Positions 1 to 8,871 of a DNA stretch of 64,000 nucleotides are shown in pieces. This DNA is from Pseudomonadota bacterium (lineage in GTDB: Bacteria > Pseudomonadota > Gammaproteobacteria > Steroidobacterales > Steroidobacteraceae). The stretch lies in assembly GCA_021851405.1 (NCBI GenBank), contig JAJZDW010000006.1, positions 62,001-126,000 of the forward strand, written 5' to 3'. The position numbers and the translations under genes are program-made. Position 1 is the first letter of the stretch. Every line of letters starts with the position of its first letter. Under the pieces are notes generated by a model. It searched no databases, had not been told where the DNA came from, and worked only from the letters and a program-made list of their open reading frames with translations.

Positions 1-807
1 GAGCCGCTCGCCGAGCTCATCGGGGCGCTCGAGATCCGGCAACAGCTGCCGCAGATCGAAGTGGCGGTGGCGGACAACGTCACCGCGCTGGTGCTGCGGG
101 TGCTCGCGCCGCCCTCGGCGGCCGACCGGGAGCGGTTGCACGCGTTTGCCGCACGTCACGGCGCGCGCATCTACCTGCAGCCGGGCGGGCTCGAGAGCAT
201 CGAGCCGCTCGAGCCGGGCGCATCGAGCGAGCCGCTCTTCTACGCGCTGGCGCAATTTGACCTGCGACTGGAGTTCCAGCCGAGTGATTTCGTGCAGATC
301 AATGGTCCGATCAATCGCGCGCTGGTGGCACAGGCGGTCGAGCTGCTCGCGCCGGCACCGGGCGATGCGGTACTCGATCTGTATTGCGGACTCGGCAACT
401 TCACGCTGCCGCTCGCCCGCTCGGGGGCGCACGTAGTCGGGGTGGAGGGCGAGGCGGCATTGATCGAACGGGCGCGCACGAACGCGGCGCGCAACGGCAT
501 CACCACCGCACAGTTCCACGTGGCGGATCTGTCCGTCGCACCCGACCCGCAGGTGCCCTGGCTGCGCGGCGCGTACCGGCATGTGTTGCTCGATCCGCCG
601 CGAGTCGGCGCCCGCGAAGTACTCGGCACGGTCGCGGCGCTGCGGCCGCAGCGCGTGCTGTACATTTCCTGCCATCCGGGCAGTCTCGCCCGCGACCTCG
701 GCATCCTGGTGCACGAGCACGGGTTTACGCTCGAGGCCGCCGGCGTCATCGACATGTTTCCGCACACCGGACATGTCGAGTCGCTGGCATTGCTGTCCGG
801 ACCGTGA
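1..807 (+). CDS. rlmD: 23S rRNA (uracil-5-)-methyltransferase RlmD/RumA-like, C-terminal part (5' end outside window)
   Basis: Frame open from base 1; SAM motif VLDLYCGLGNFTLPLA, LDPPRVGA and ISCHPGSLARDL typical of RlmC/RlmD family. Confidence 0.88.
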   Translation, partial: EPLAELIGALEIRQQLPQIEVAVADNVTALVLRVLAPPSAADRERLHAFAARHGARIYLQPGGLESIEPLEPGASSEPLFYALAQFDLRLEFQPSDFVQINGPINRALVAQAVELLAPAPGDAVLDLYCGLGNFTLPLARSGAHVVGVEGEAALIERARTNAARNGITTAQFHVADLSVAPDPQVPWLRGAYRHVLLDPPRVGAREVLGTVAALRPQRVLYISCHPGSLARDLGILVHEHGFTLEAAGVIDMFPHTGHVESLALLSGP

Positions 808-818
808 GGAGCACACCG

Positions 819-1868
819 ATGACCCTCGGCCCGCTGATGATCGATCTGACCGGAACGGCGCTGACGGACGAGGAGCGCACCTTGCTCGCCCATCCGCTCG
901 TCGGCGGGGTGATTCTCTTCACGCGCAACTACGTCGAGCCGCAACAGCTGACCGATCTGGTGCAGGCCATTCACGCGCTGCGCACCCCGAGGCTCTTAGT
1001 CGCGGTCGATCATGAGGGCGGTCGGGTCCAGCGATTCCGCCCGGGGTTCTCGGCGCTGCCGGCGGCCCGGCGCATCGGCCGCCAGTTCGATCTCGAGCCG
1101 CGCGCCGCTCTTGTGCTCGCCCGGGAGATGGGGTGGCTCATGGCCGCCGAGCTCGCCGCCTGCGGAATCGATCTGTCGTTCGCCCCGTGCGTGGACATCG
1201 ATTACGGCGTGAGTTTCATTACCGACCGGGCCTTCCACAGCCGCCCGGAGGCGGTCAGCTCGCTCGCCGGCGCCTACGCCCACGGCATGCGCGAGGCCGG
1301 GATGGCGGCGACCGCCAAGCATTTTCCGGGTCACGGGGCGGTCACGGCCGACTCGCATGCGCAACTGCCGCTCGACCGGCGCGAGTGGGCCGACCTTGAC
1401 GGTGACCTGATGCCGTACCGGCGCCTGATCGCCAATGGTCTGCCGGCGGTGATGGTGGGGCACCTGCTGTTCCCGGCGGTGGATGCGGCGCCGGCGAGTT
1501 TCTCGCCCCGCTGGATCGGGGAGGTCCTGCGCGGGGAGCTCGGCTTCCAGGGCGCGGTGTTCGCCGATGATCTGTCGATGGGCGGCGCGGTGGCTTATGG
1601 CGGGGTGCTCGAGCGGGCCGCGCGCGCGCTCGCCGCCGGCTGCGACATGCTGCCGGTGTGCAACGACCGCGCGGCGGTGCAGCAGCTGCTGGCCGGACTG
1701 AAGGTGACGCCCGCGCCGGCGTCCGCGGTGCGTCTGGCCCGTCTGCACGGCCGTGAGCATCTCGATGCGGTGGCGCTTCGGGCCTCGCGGCGCTGGCGCG
1801 AGGCGCAGGCGCTGCTGGCGGCCTGCACGGCCGCGCCGTTGCTCGAACTGGATCCCACCCAGCCCTGA
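819..1868 (+). CDS. nagZ: beta-N-acetylhexosaminidase NagZ
   Basis: MTLGPLMIDLTGTALTDEERTLLAHPLVGGVILFTRNY; KHFPGHGAVTADSH catalytic-loop motif of GH3 NagZ; ATG at 819 in the longer ORF 384..1868. Confidence 0.93.
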   Translation: MTLGPLMIDLTGTALTDEERTLLAHPLVGGVILFTRNYVEPQQLTDLVQAIHALRTPRLLVAVDHEGGRVQRFRPGFSALPAARRIGRQFDLEPRAALVLAREMGWLMAAELAACGIDLSFAPCVDIDYGVSFITDRAFHSRPEAVSSLAGAYAHGMREAGMAATAKHFPGHGAVTADSHAQLPLDRREWADLDGDLMPYRRLIANGLPAVMVGHLLFPAVDAAPASFSPRWIGEVLRGELGFQGAVFADDLSMGGAVAYGGVLERAARALAAGCDMLPVCNDRAAVQQLLAGLKVTPAPASAVRLARLHGREHLDAVALRASRRWREAQALLAACTAAPLLELDPTQP

Positions 1869-1870
1869 AG

Positions 1871-1902
1871 CGCACGCGGGTGACAACTGTCACCCGCGTG
1901 CG
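1871..1902. repeat. 15-bp perfect inverted repeat with 2-nt centre, immediately after nagZ
   Basis: CGCACGCGGGTGACA-AC-TGTCACCCGCGTGCG; no following U tract. Confidence 0.85.
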
Positions 1903-2059
1903 GTGACGCATCGCACTGGGTTGCCGCCGTGCGAGGCGCGATGCTGCGTGCATGTCGCGGATTTACCTCGCCCTTGTGCTGCCGTAGAATGCGCTCACCG
2001 AGCCACGCGTTTGGTTCCGACCGGTCGGGGGACCGAGAGGAAAATGAGGGCGATGGAGG

Positions 2060-3310
2060 ATGTCGGCCAACGTGGATTCGAATAACAACAATCAGCTGTT
2101 GGGTCAGCTCAAGATTGATCGCAGTCAACGCGAGGCGGTGCACGCCCCGCGCACGCTGTGGATCGCGCTCGGTGCGCTGCTCGCGCTGGCGTTGCTCGGT
2201 GCACTCGGGTACTTCCTGCTCTCCCGGCCGCGTGGCATCGCCGTCAAGATCGCGATCGCCGAGGCGCCGGCGGGCGCCTCGAGCGCGGTGTTGCAGGCGA
2301 GCGGTTACGTCACGGCCGAGCGCAAGGCGACGGTTTCGGCGGAAATCGCCGGCATGCTGACGCACGTGTACTTCCAGGAAGGGCAGTCCGTGCGTCGCGG
2401 CCAAGTGCTCGCGACGCTCGACGACAGCGCAACGCAAGCGGCGCTGCAGCAGGCGCATGCGCAAACGCTCGCGGCCGTGGCGCAGTTGCGCCAATATCAG
2501 GTGCAATGGGCCGAAGCACGACGCGATCTGGCGCGCGATCAGGCACTGATCGGTCAGCACCTGGTGTCCGAACAGGCGCTGCAGCAGGCGCAGACCCAGG
2601 CCGGCTCGCTCGCCGCCCAGGTGCTCACCCAACGGCGCGAGGTGTCCGTGGCGCGCGCGGCGCAACGCGCCGCTCAGGTCCAGGAGGACTACACGGTGGT
2701 GCATGCGCCGTTCTCCGGCGTGGTGGTCGACAAGCCGGCGCAGGTCGGGGAGATGATCTCACCGTTCTTCGGTGGCGGCGGCTTCACGCAGACCGGTATC
2801 GCCACCATCGTGGACATGAATTCCCTCGAAGTCGACGTCGACGTCAACGAGGCCTATATCGATCGGGTGCACGCCGGCCAGCCGGCCGTTGCCGTGCTCG
2901 ATGCCTACCCGAACTGGCGCATCCGGGCGCGTGTCATCGCCATCGTGCCGACGGCCAACAAGAGCAAGGCGACCGTGCGGGTGCGCGTGGCCCTGCAGAG
3001 CAAGGATCCGCGCATCCTGCCGCAGATGGGGGTGCGCGTGTCGTTCCTGCAGCACGCCGGTGCCGCCGCGGCGCACTCGGACGTGCGAGCGGGGATGGTG
3101 TGGGTGCCGGCCTCGAGCGTGGTGCGCCGGGGCGCACGAACGGTGGTCTTCACCGTCAAGGGCACCGAGGTGCAGGCGCATCGGGTCACCGAGGGTCCGC
3201 GGCGCGCGGACCTGCAGGCGGTCGGCGGGATCGCGGCGGGCAGTGAAGTGGTTCGCGATCCTCCGGCGGACCTCGCCGGCGGGGATCGAGTCAGCATCCA
3301 GCGGGAGTGA
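2060..3310 (+). CDS. efflux periplasmic adaptor (HlyD/MacA-like membrane fusion protein)
   Basis: Single N-terminal TM, lipoyl/barrel-sandwich segments (GYVTAERKATVSAEIAGMLTHVYFQEGQSVRRGQVLATLD; YTVVHAPFSGVVVDKPAQVGEMISP), coiled coil between. Confidence 0.88.
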   Translation: MSANVDSNNNNQLLGQLKIDRSQREAVHAPRTLWIALGALLALALLGALGYFLLSRPRGIAVKIAIAEAPAGASSAVLQASGYVTAERKATVSAEIAGMLTHVYFQEGQSVRRGQVLATLDDSATQAALQQAHAQTLAAVAQLRQYQVQWAEARRDLARDQALIGQHLVSEQALQQAQTQAGSLAAQVLTQRREVSVARAAQRAAQVQEDYTVVHAPFSGVVVDKPAQVGEMISPFFGGGGFTQTGIATIVDMNSLEVDVDVNEAYIDRVHAGQPAVAVLDAYPNWRIRARVIAIVPTANKSKATVRVRVALQSKDPRILPQMGVRVSFLQHAGAAAAHSDVRAGMVWVPASSVVRRGARTVVFTVKGTEVQAHRVTEGPRRADLQAVGGIAAGSEVVRDPPADLAGGDRVSIQRE

Positions 3311-3316
3311 ACGCAC

Positions 3317-4009
3317 ATGGGCGCATTGGTTGAAATCCGGTCCCTGAGCAAGGTCTACGAGCGCGGCCGCCAGCGCATCGAGGTGCTGCATCACATCGAC
3401 ATGGACGTGCAGGGGGGGGAGTTCGTGGCGCTGATGGGCCCCTCGGGCTCGGGCAAGACCACGCTGTTGAACCTGATCGGGGGACTCGACAGCCCGACGG
3501 AAGGGTCGTTGGCGGTGGCCGGGGAGCGCATCGAGCGCTTGAGTCAGGGGCAGCTGGCGCGCTGGCGGGCGGCCCATGTGGGCTTCGTCTTTCAGTTCTA
3601 CAACCTGCTGCCGATGCTCTCGGCGCAACGCAACGTGGAGCTGCCGCTGTTGCTGACGAAGCTCCCGAGCAAGGATCGCCGACGCAACGCGAGCGTCGCG
3701 CTGCAACTGGTCGGGCTCGCCGATCGCGCCACGCACAAGCCCGGGGAACTCTCCGGTGGACAACAGCAGCGCGTTGCCATCGCCCGCGCCATCGTGTCCG
3801 ATCCGACGCTCTTGGTGTGTGACGAGCCGACGGGCGATCTGGACCGACAGTCGGCCGAGGACGTGCTCGGGCTGCTGCAGCAGCTGAACCGGGAGCATGG
3901 CAAGACCATCATCATGGTCACCCATGATCCGAAGGCGGCCGAGCACGCCGGGCGGACGTTGCATCTGGACAAAGGCACCCTGGTGGGGGGTGAGCTGGTC
4001 GCGGCATGA
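3317..4009 (+). CDS. ABC transporter ATP-binding protein (MacB/LolD-type)
   Basis: Walker A GPSGSGKTTLLN, signature LSGGQQQRVAIARA, Walker B LLVCDEPTGDLD. Confidence 0.94.
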   Translation: MGALVEIRSLSKVYERGRQRIEVLHHIDMDVQGGEFVALMGPSGSGKTTLLNLIGGLDSPTEGSLAVAGERIERLSQGQLARWRAAHVGFVFQFYNLLPMLSAQRNVELPLLLTKLPSKDRRRNASVALQLVGLADRATHKPGELSGGQQQRVAIARAIVSDPTLLVCDEPTGDLDRQSAEDVLGLLQQLNREHGKTIIMVTHDPKAAEHAGRTLHLDKGTLVGGELVAA

Positions 4010-5163
4010 AATACCTGCACCTGATCGGAGCGGCGCTGCGCCGGCGCAAGGTGCGCACCGGCCTCACGCTGCTGTCGATCGTCGTCGCCTTCTTGCTCTT
4101 CGGGCTGCTCGAGTCGGTCAACAGTGTGTTCGGCGAAGCCGGGCAAACGGTCGGCTCGGCGCACCGGTTGATCACGATTTCCAGGACCGGGCTGTTCACC
4201 CCCATGCCGATGAGTCTCCAGGCGCAGATCCGCACCGTGCCGGGTGTCGAGGCGGTCACCGGCTACACGTTCTTCGGGGGCAGCTACCAGAATCCCAAGC
4301 AAGTCATCGGATCGATGTTCGCCGTCGGGCGCAATTTCTTCTCGCTGTATCCGGAGTTCAAGATCGCGCCGGCTGCGCTGCGCCAGTTCGATGCGACGCA
4401 GACCGGCGCCATCGTCGGGGCGGCGCTCGCGAAGCGCTATCACTGGAAGGTCGGCGATCAGATCCCGATCAAGGCGATGATCTACCCCCGGAAGAGCGGT
4501 TCGTACACCTGGACCTTCGATCTGGTCGGCATCTACCATGCGCGCTCGCCGTTCGAGGAGCAGGATTTCCTCCTGCGCATGCGGTATTTCAACGAAGCGG
4601 CGGCCTTCGGCAATGACCGGGTCGGGCTGTTCGCGGAGAAGATCGGCAACCCACAGCAGGCGAGCGAGGTCGCGGCGGCCATCGATGCGCTCTCGAACAA
4701 CTCCGGGCACGAGACCAGGACGCAAAGCGACAGCGCCTTTGCCGTCGATTTCCTGAGTCAGTTCGTCGATATCGGTCTGATCATGCACGCGATCATGGGC
4801 GCAGTGTTCTTCACGCTCATGCTGCTGACGGGCAACACCATGGCACAGGCGGTCCGGGAGCGCACCGGGGAGCTGGCGGTGCTGAAGACGCTCGGGTTCA
4901 CCAACGGCACGGTGTTGAGCCTGGTGCTCGGGGAGTCGGTCCTGCTGGTGGTGCTCGGCGGGGCGCTCGGGCTCGCCGCCGCCGCGCTCGCGGTGCACGT
5001 CCTGCAGCATCAGGTCGGCGCCGCACTGCCCATGATGCCGGTGGGCGGGTCGATCTGGCTGCGCGGGGGGATCCTGATGGTGCTGATCGGGGTGCTGGTC
5101 GGCGCATTGCCCGCGCGGCGCGGCATGCGGCTGCACATCGTCGATGCGCTGGCGGGGCGCTGA
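4006..5163 (+). CDS. ABC transporter permease (FtsX-like/MacB-type) 1
   Basis: N-terminal TM, large periplasmic domain, three C-terminal TMs; ATGA overlap with the ATPase gene. Confidence 0.88.
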   Translation: MKYLHLIGAALRRRKVRTGLTLLSIVVAFLLFGLLESVNSVFGEAGQTVGSAHRLITISRTGLFTPMPMSLQAQIRTVPGVEAVTGYTFFGGSYQNPKQVIGSMFAVGRNFFSLYPEFKIAPAALRQFDATQTGAIVGAALAKRYHWKVGDQIPIKAMIYPRKSGSYTWTFDLVGIYHARSPFEEQDFLLRMRYFNEAAAFGNDRVGLFAEKIGNPQQASEVAAAIDALSNNSGHETRTQSDSAFAVDFLSQFVDIGLIMHAIMGAVFFTLMLLTGNTMAQAVRERTGELAVLKTLGFTNGTVLSLVLGESVLLVVLGGALGLAAAALAVHVLQHQVGAALPMMPVGGSIWLRGGILMVLIGVLVGALPARRGMRLHIVDALAGR

Positions 5164-5175
5164 GGGAGAGACCCG

Positions 5176-6489
5176 ATGCTGAAGCGAACGCTGTACGGAT
5201 TGGGGGTGACGGTGGCCGTGATCGCCGGGGTCGTGCTCACCATCGCGCTGCCCTGGATGCTGATCGGGGTGCTCCTCGTGCTGCTCGGTCTATGGCTCGC
5301 CTTGACCCGACTCGGACGTCTGACCGGCAGCGTCACGGCCTCCGGCATCGCGACGCTGCCGCAGCGCTGGGGAAGCGCCTCGGTGGTCGTCGTCGGGATC
5401 GCAGGGGTGGTCGGCGTCCTGGTGGCGCTGCTCGCCATGGCGAGCGGCTATCAGGCGACCTTCCAGAGCACCGGCAGTGCGGATCGGGCGATCGTGCTGC
5501 GCTCCGGGGCGCTCTCGGAGAGCAGCTCGAACCTGGATCAGGCGAGCGTGATGCTCATCGGTCAGAAGCCGCAGGTGGCGCACGATGCCGCCGGTGCGCC
5601 CCTGATCTCCCCGGAGGTCGTGGTGGCCGCGTCGCTGTCCAAGAAGGGCTCGCGCCGTTACGGCTCGGTCACGATCCGGGGCGTGGGCGGCGAGGTCTGG
5701 GCGGTGCGCTCCGGGGTGAAGCTCATCGCCGGGCGGCGCTTCACGCCGGGGTTGCGCGAACTCGACGCCGGGCGCGATGCGATGCGGGAGTTCCGCCACA
5801 CCTCGATCGGCTCGAGCGTCACCATCAACGGTCAACCCTGGAAGGTGGTCGGTGAGTTCGCCCATGCGGGGGCGCACGACTCGGAGCTCTGGGGCGATGT
5901 GAACATGGTTGCGTCCACGTTTCATCGGGGCGCGAGCGTGCAGTCCGCGACGGTGCGGCTCACCAGTGCGCAGGCGATCGGCGCGTTCAAGGCAGCGCTG
6001 GCGAGCGATCCGCGCCTGAAAGTGCAGGCGCAGACGACGCGCGCCTACTACGCCAAGCAGTCCAAGGGCATGACCCGCGTCATCCGCGTGCTGGCCACCG
6101 TGGTCGGGGCCATCATGGCCATCGGGGCCATGGCCGGGGCGCTGAACAGCATGTACGCGGCGGTTGCCGCCCGCACCCGGGAGGTGGCGACGCTGCGGGC
6201 GATGGGTTTTCGCGGCGGGGTGGTGGTGTTCTCCATTCTTGCCGAGACGCTGCTGCTCGCCCTCGGCGGGGGCATCGTCGGGGCACTGATCGCCTGGACG
6301 TTGTTTCATCATTTCACGGCCTCGACCATGGGACCGAACTTCAGTGCCGTCGTCTTCCAGTTCCGCGTCACGCCGAGGCTGATCGGCCAGGGACTGAAGT
6401 GGGCGCTCGCGATCGGATTCGTGGGTGGCTTGTTCCCGGCGCTGCGCGCCGCGCGCATGCCGGTCACCGACGGGCTGCGGGAGCTGTAG
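5176..6489 (+). CDS. ABC transporter permease (FtsX-like/MacB-type) 2
   Basis: Same topology; REVATLRAMGFRGGVVVFSILAETLLLALGGG motif of FtsX-like permeases. Confidence 0.88.
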   Translation: MLKRTLYGLGVTVAVIAGVVLTIALPWMLIGVLLVLLGLWLALTRLGRLTGSVTASGIATLPQRWGSASVVVVGIAGVVGVLVALLAMASGYQATFQSTGSADRAIVLRSGALSESSSNLDQASVMLIGQKPQVAHDAAGAPLISPEVVVAASLSKKGSRRYGSVTIRGVGGEVWAVRSGVKLIAGRRFTPGLRELDAGRDAMREFRHTSIGSSVTINGQPWKVVGEFAHAGAHDSELWGDVNMVASTFHRGASVQSATVRLTSAQAIGAFKAALASDPRLKVQAQTTRAYYAKQSKGMTRVIRVLATVVGAIMAIGAMAGALNSMYAAVAARTREVATLRAMGFRGGVVVFSILAETLLLALGGGIVGALIAWTLFHHFTASTMGPNFSAVVFQFRVTPRLIGQGLKWALAIGFVGGLFPALRAARMPVTDGLREL

Positions 6490-6507
6490 CGGACGGGCTG
6501 CCGCGCG

Positions 6508-7665
6508 ATGCGCTGGGCGCACCTGTTGTGGGCGGAGTTGGCTCGGCGGCCGCTGCGTACGGGACTGACGCTCACGGCGGTGGGCGCTGCATTTGCGCTG
6601 TTAGGACTGCTCGGAAGTCTGACCGAGGCGCTGCGCACGGCCGGGCAGGGGGAACGGGCAGCCCATCGGCTCGTGACGGTGCCGCAGGTGCTCGGCGGGG
6701 CGTTGCCGCTTGCTCTTGACGGGCGGCTCGCCGCGATGCCGGGCGTCGAGCGGGTCACGTACAACCACTTTTTCTTCGGCAGCTGGCAACGGGCCGATCA
6801 GGGAGTGGGTGGGTTCGCGGTACCGTCGAGCTGGTTCACGGTGTTTCGCGGTTACCACATGCCGCCGCAGCAGTGGCGGGCCTTCGAGACGACCCGTTCG
6901 GGGTTGCTGACCGGCGCTTCCATGGCGCACCGATACGGGTGGCGGATCGGTGAGCAGATTCCGATTCGCGCCTCGACGTTCCTGCAGCGTAACGGGTCGC
7001 CGGTGTGGATATTTACGTTGTGCGGCATCTACCGCACTCGCCGGCGTGATCGTGAAAACACGCTGTTCCTACACTGGAGCGACTTCGAGGCGGCGCGCGC
7101 TCAGGGTCGCGGGACCGTGGGCGCGTACTTTGAGCAGATCCGCGACCCCCGTGCGGCCGCTCGGATTGCGCTCGCCATCGATGCGTTGTCGAGGAATTCC
7201 GGTCATCCGACCCGCACCCGCTCCTTCAGTGCGGAGGCTGCACACTATGTCGCGCAGATTTTCGACGTCAGTTTCATCGTGCGTGGCGTCGGCACGGCCG
7301 TTCTGCTCACGTTGCTGCTGGTGATCGGCAACGGGATGGCGTATTCGGTGCGTGAACGGGCGGGGGAGTTCGGACTTCTGAAGGCGCTGAGTTTCCGCAA
7401 CCGGCAGCTCGTCGGCCTGGTGGTGGCCGAAGCGGCCGTGCTGTGCGCCGTGGGCGGCGTGGGCGGGCTGGCGGTGGCGGCCGTCGCGCAGGAATGGGTG
7501 CTGAGGTACTTCTGGCATCACTTTGGCGTCCCGACCGGGGCGGTGGGCGATATCGTCTGGCTCGAGGGTCTCGCGCTGATGGGCGTGCTGGTGGGCGCCG
7601 TGAGCGTGTGCCCCGCGTGGCAGGTGCTTCGCCTCAGGAGTGTGGGCGTGCCGATCACGCGCTGA
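6508..7665 (+). CDS. ABC transporter permease (FtsX-like) 3, paralogue of permease 1
   Basis: 385 aa like permease 1 and co-linear with it: LRTGLTL, GVERVTYNHFFFGSW / GVEAVTGYTFFGGSY, IGEQIPIRA / VGDQIPIKA, AIDALSRNSGHPTRT / AIDALSNNSGHETRT. Confidence 0.87.
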   Translation: MRWAHLLWAELARRPLRTGLTLTAVGAAFALLGLLGSLTEALRTAGQGERAAHRLVTVPQVLGGALPLALDGRLAAMPGVERVTYNHFFFGSWQRADQGVGGFAVPSSWFTVFRGYHMPPQQWRAFETTRSGLLTGASMAHRYGWRIGEQIPIRASTFLQRNGSPVWIFTLCGIYRTRRRDRENTLFLHWSDFEAARAQGRGTVGAYFEQIRDPRAAARIALAIDALSRNSGHPTRTRSFSAEAAHYVAQIFDVSFIVRGVGTAVLLTLLLVIGNGMAYSVRERAGEFGLLKALSFRNRQLVGLVVAEAAVLCAVGGVGGLAVAAVAQEWVLRYFWHHFGVPTGAVGDIVWLEGLALMGVLVGAVSVCPAWQVLRLRSVGVPITR

Positions 7666-7694
7666 ACAACAGGGCCGCTTGACAGGCAATGGAA

Positions 7695-7719
7695 TACTTG
7701 CCTATCATTTAGGCAAGTA
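7695..7719. promoter_or_regulatory. 10-bp perfect inverted repeat, probable ArsR-family operator
   Basis: TACTTGCCTA-TCATT-TAGGCAAGTA, 12 bp upstream of the ArsR start; further half-sites AGGCAA (7684) and CTTGCCT (7724-7730). Confidence 0.7.
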
Positions 7720-7731
7720 AAGGCTTGCCTG

Positions 7732-8070
7732 ATGAGCATGACGGAACACGACGGCACCGATCGGTTGTTCAAGGCTCTGGCCGATCCCAGTCGGCGCACG
7801 GTGCTCGACCTACTGCGTGCGCACGATGGCCGGACGCTCAACGAACTGTGCGAGCACCTCGACATGACCCGCCAGGGCGTCACCCAGCACTTGCGGGTCT
7901 TGGAGGCGGCCCATCTGATCGCCACGGTGCGCCGTGGGCGCGAAAAGCTTCACTTCCTCAATCCCGTGCCGCTGCAGGACATCTATGACCGCTGGATCGC
8001 GCAGTTCGATACCCCGCGATTGAAGGCGCTCGCGGATCTGAAGCGACGGCTGGAGAACACCCATGACTAG
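7732..8070 (+). CDS. ArsR family transcriptional regulator
   Basis: FKALADPSRRTVLDLLRAHDGRTLNELCEHLDMTRQGVTQHLRVLEAAHLI winged-helix ArsR signature. Confidence 0.92.
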   Translation: MSMTEHDGTDRLFKALADPSRRTVLDLLRAHDGRTLNELCEHLDMTRQGVTQHLRVLEAAHLIATVRRGREKLHFLNPVPLQDIYDRWIAQFDTPRLKALADLKRRLENTHD

Positions 8071-8521
8071 TTCGACCTTTGTCTACGTCACGTACATCCG
8101 CTCGACACCCGAGCGTATCTGGTTGGCGCTCACCGAAGATCGGGAATTCATGCGCCAATATTGGTTTGGGATGCACTGCAAGAGCGAATGGGTTGCCGGA
8201 TCGCAGTGGGAGATGGTGAGCGCCGACGGGACCGTCTGCGACCGCGGGGAGATTCTCGAATCCGAGCCGCCGCGGCGGCTCGTGATTCGATGGTTTCACC
8301 AGCACAATGCGCAGCTCGCGGCCGAGGGCGAGGCGCGCTGTACCCTGGAGTTGGAGCCGAGCGGTTCGGCCGTCAAGCTGTCCATCACGCACACGATGCA
8401 GCGCGAGGGATCGAAACTGATCACGGCGGTGTCAAGCGGCTGGCCGAAAATCCTCTCGAACCTCAAGTCGTTGCTCGAGAGCGGTGAGGTGGCGCTGAGG
8501 TCGAAAGACTTCCCGACATGA
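8063..8521 (+). CDS. SRPBCC (AHSA1-like) family protein
   Basis: YIRSTPERIWLALTEDREFMRQYWFGM...; overlaps ArsR 3' end, the usual ArsR-AHSA1 pairing. Confidence 0.87.
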   Translation: MTSSTFVYVTYIRSTPERIWLALTEDREFMRQYWFGMHCKSEWVAGSQWEMVSADGTVCDRGEILESEPPRRLVIRWFHQHNAQLAAEGEARCTLELEPSGSAVKLSITHTMQREGSKLITAVSSGWPKILSNLKSLLESGEVALRSKDFPT

Positions 8522-8817
8522 GCGTCGCCGCCGCGAATCGCTGACTCGTGAGCGTCGGGGTCCGCGGGACGGCTCGACTCGGTCCGTCTTGCAGCGCTCG
8601 GCGAAGCACTGCGGTCGGGCAGGACGCAGGCGGTGCGGCAGGTTAGTGCTCCTGCGCGCGGAGATTCTGGCGACCGCAGATCATGGACGCCCGGAGGCGG
8701 CAGGGGAGAATGCGCAAGCTGAGGAGGCCGGCAATGTCGCCAGGGTGGAGGGGCCGCAGCGGGTGGCCGTGCTCAATTGCCTGCGCTGCGATCTGCTGCG
8801 ACACAGCGGAGATCAGG

Positions 8818-8858
8818 AAAAAACGGCGTTGCCCGGACCGCACCATCCAGGCAACGCC
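8818..8858 (-). terminator. intrinsic terminator for the TonB receptor gene
   Basis: Minus strand GGCGTTGCC - 16-nt loop - GGCAACGCC followed by G and T6. Confidence 0.75.
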
Positions 8859-8871
8859 CCGCGGTGACTCC

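Noticed and set aside
3598-5136. 512-aa minus-strand ORF opposite the ABC ATPase and permease
   Set aside because: Antisense shadow frame; plus-strand genes have full motifs.
8589-8867. 92-aa plus ORF between the SRPBCC gene and the TonB receptor terminator
   Set aside because: No recognisable domain, overlaps the terminator, likely non-coding.
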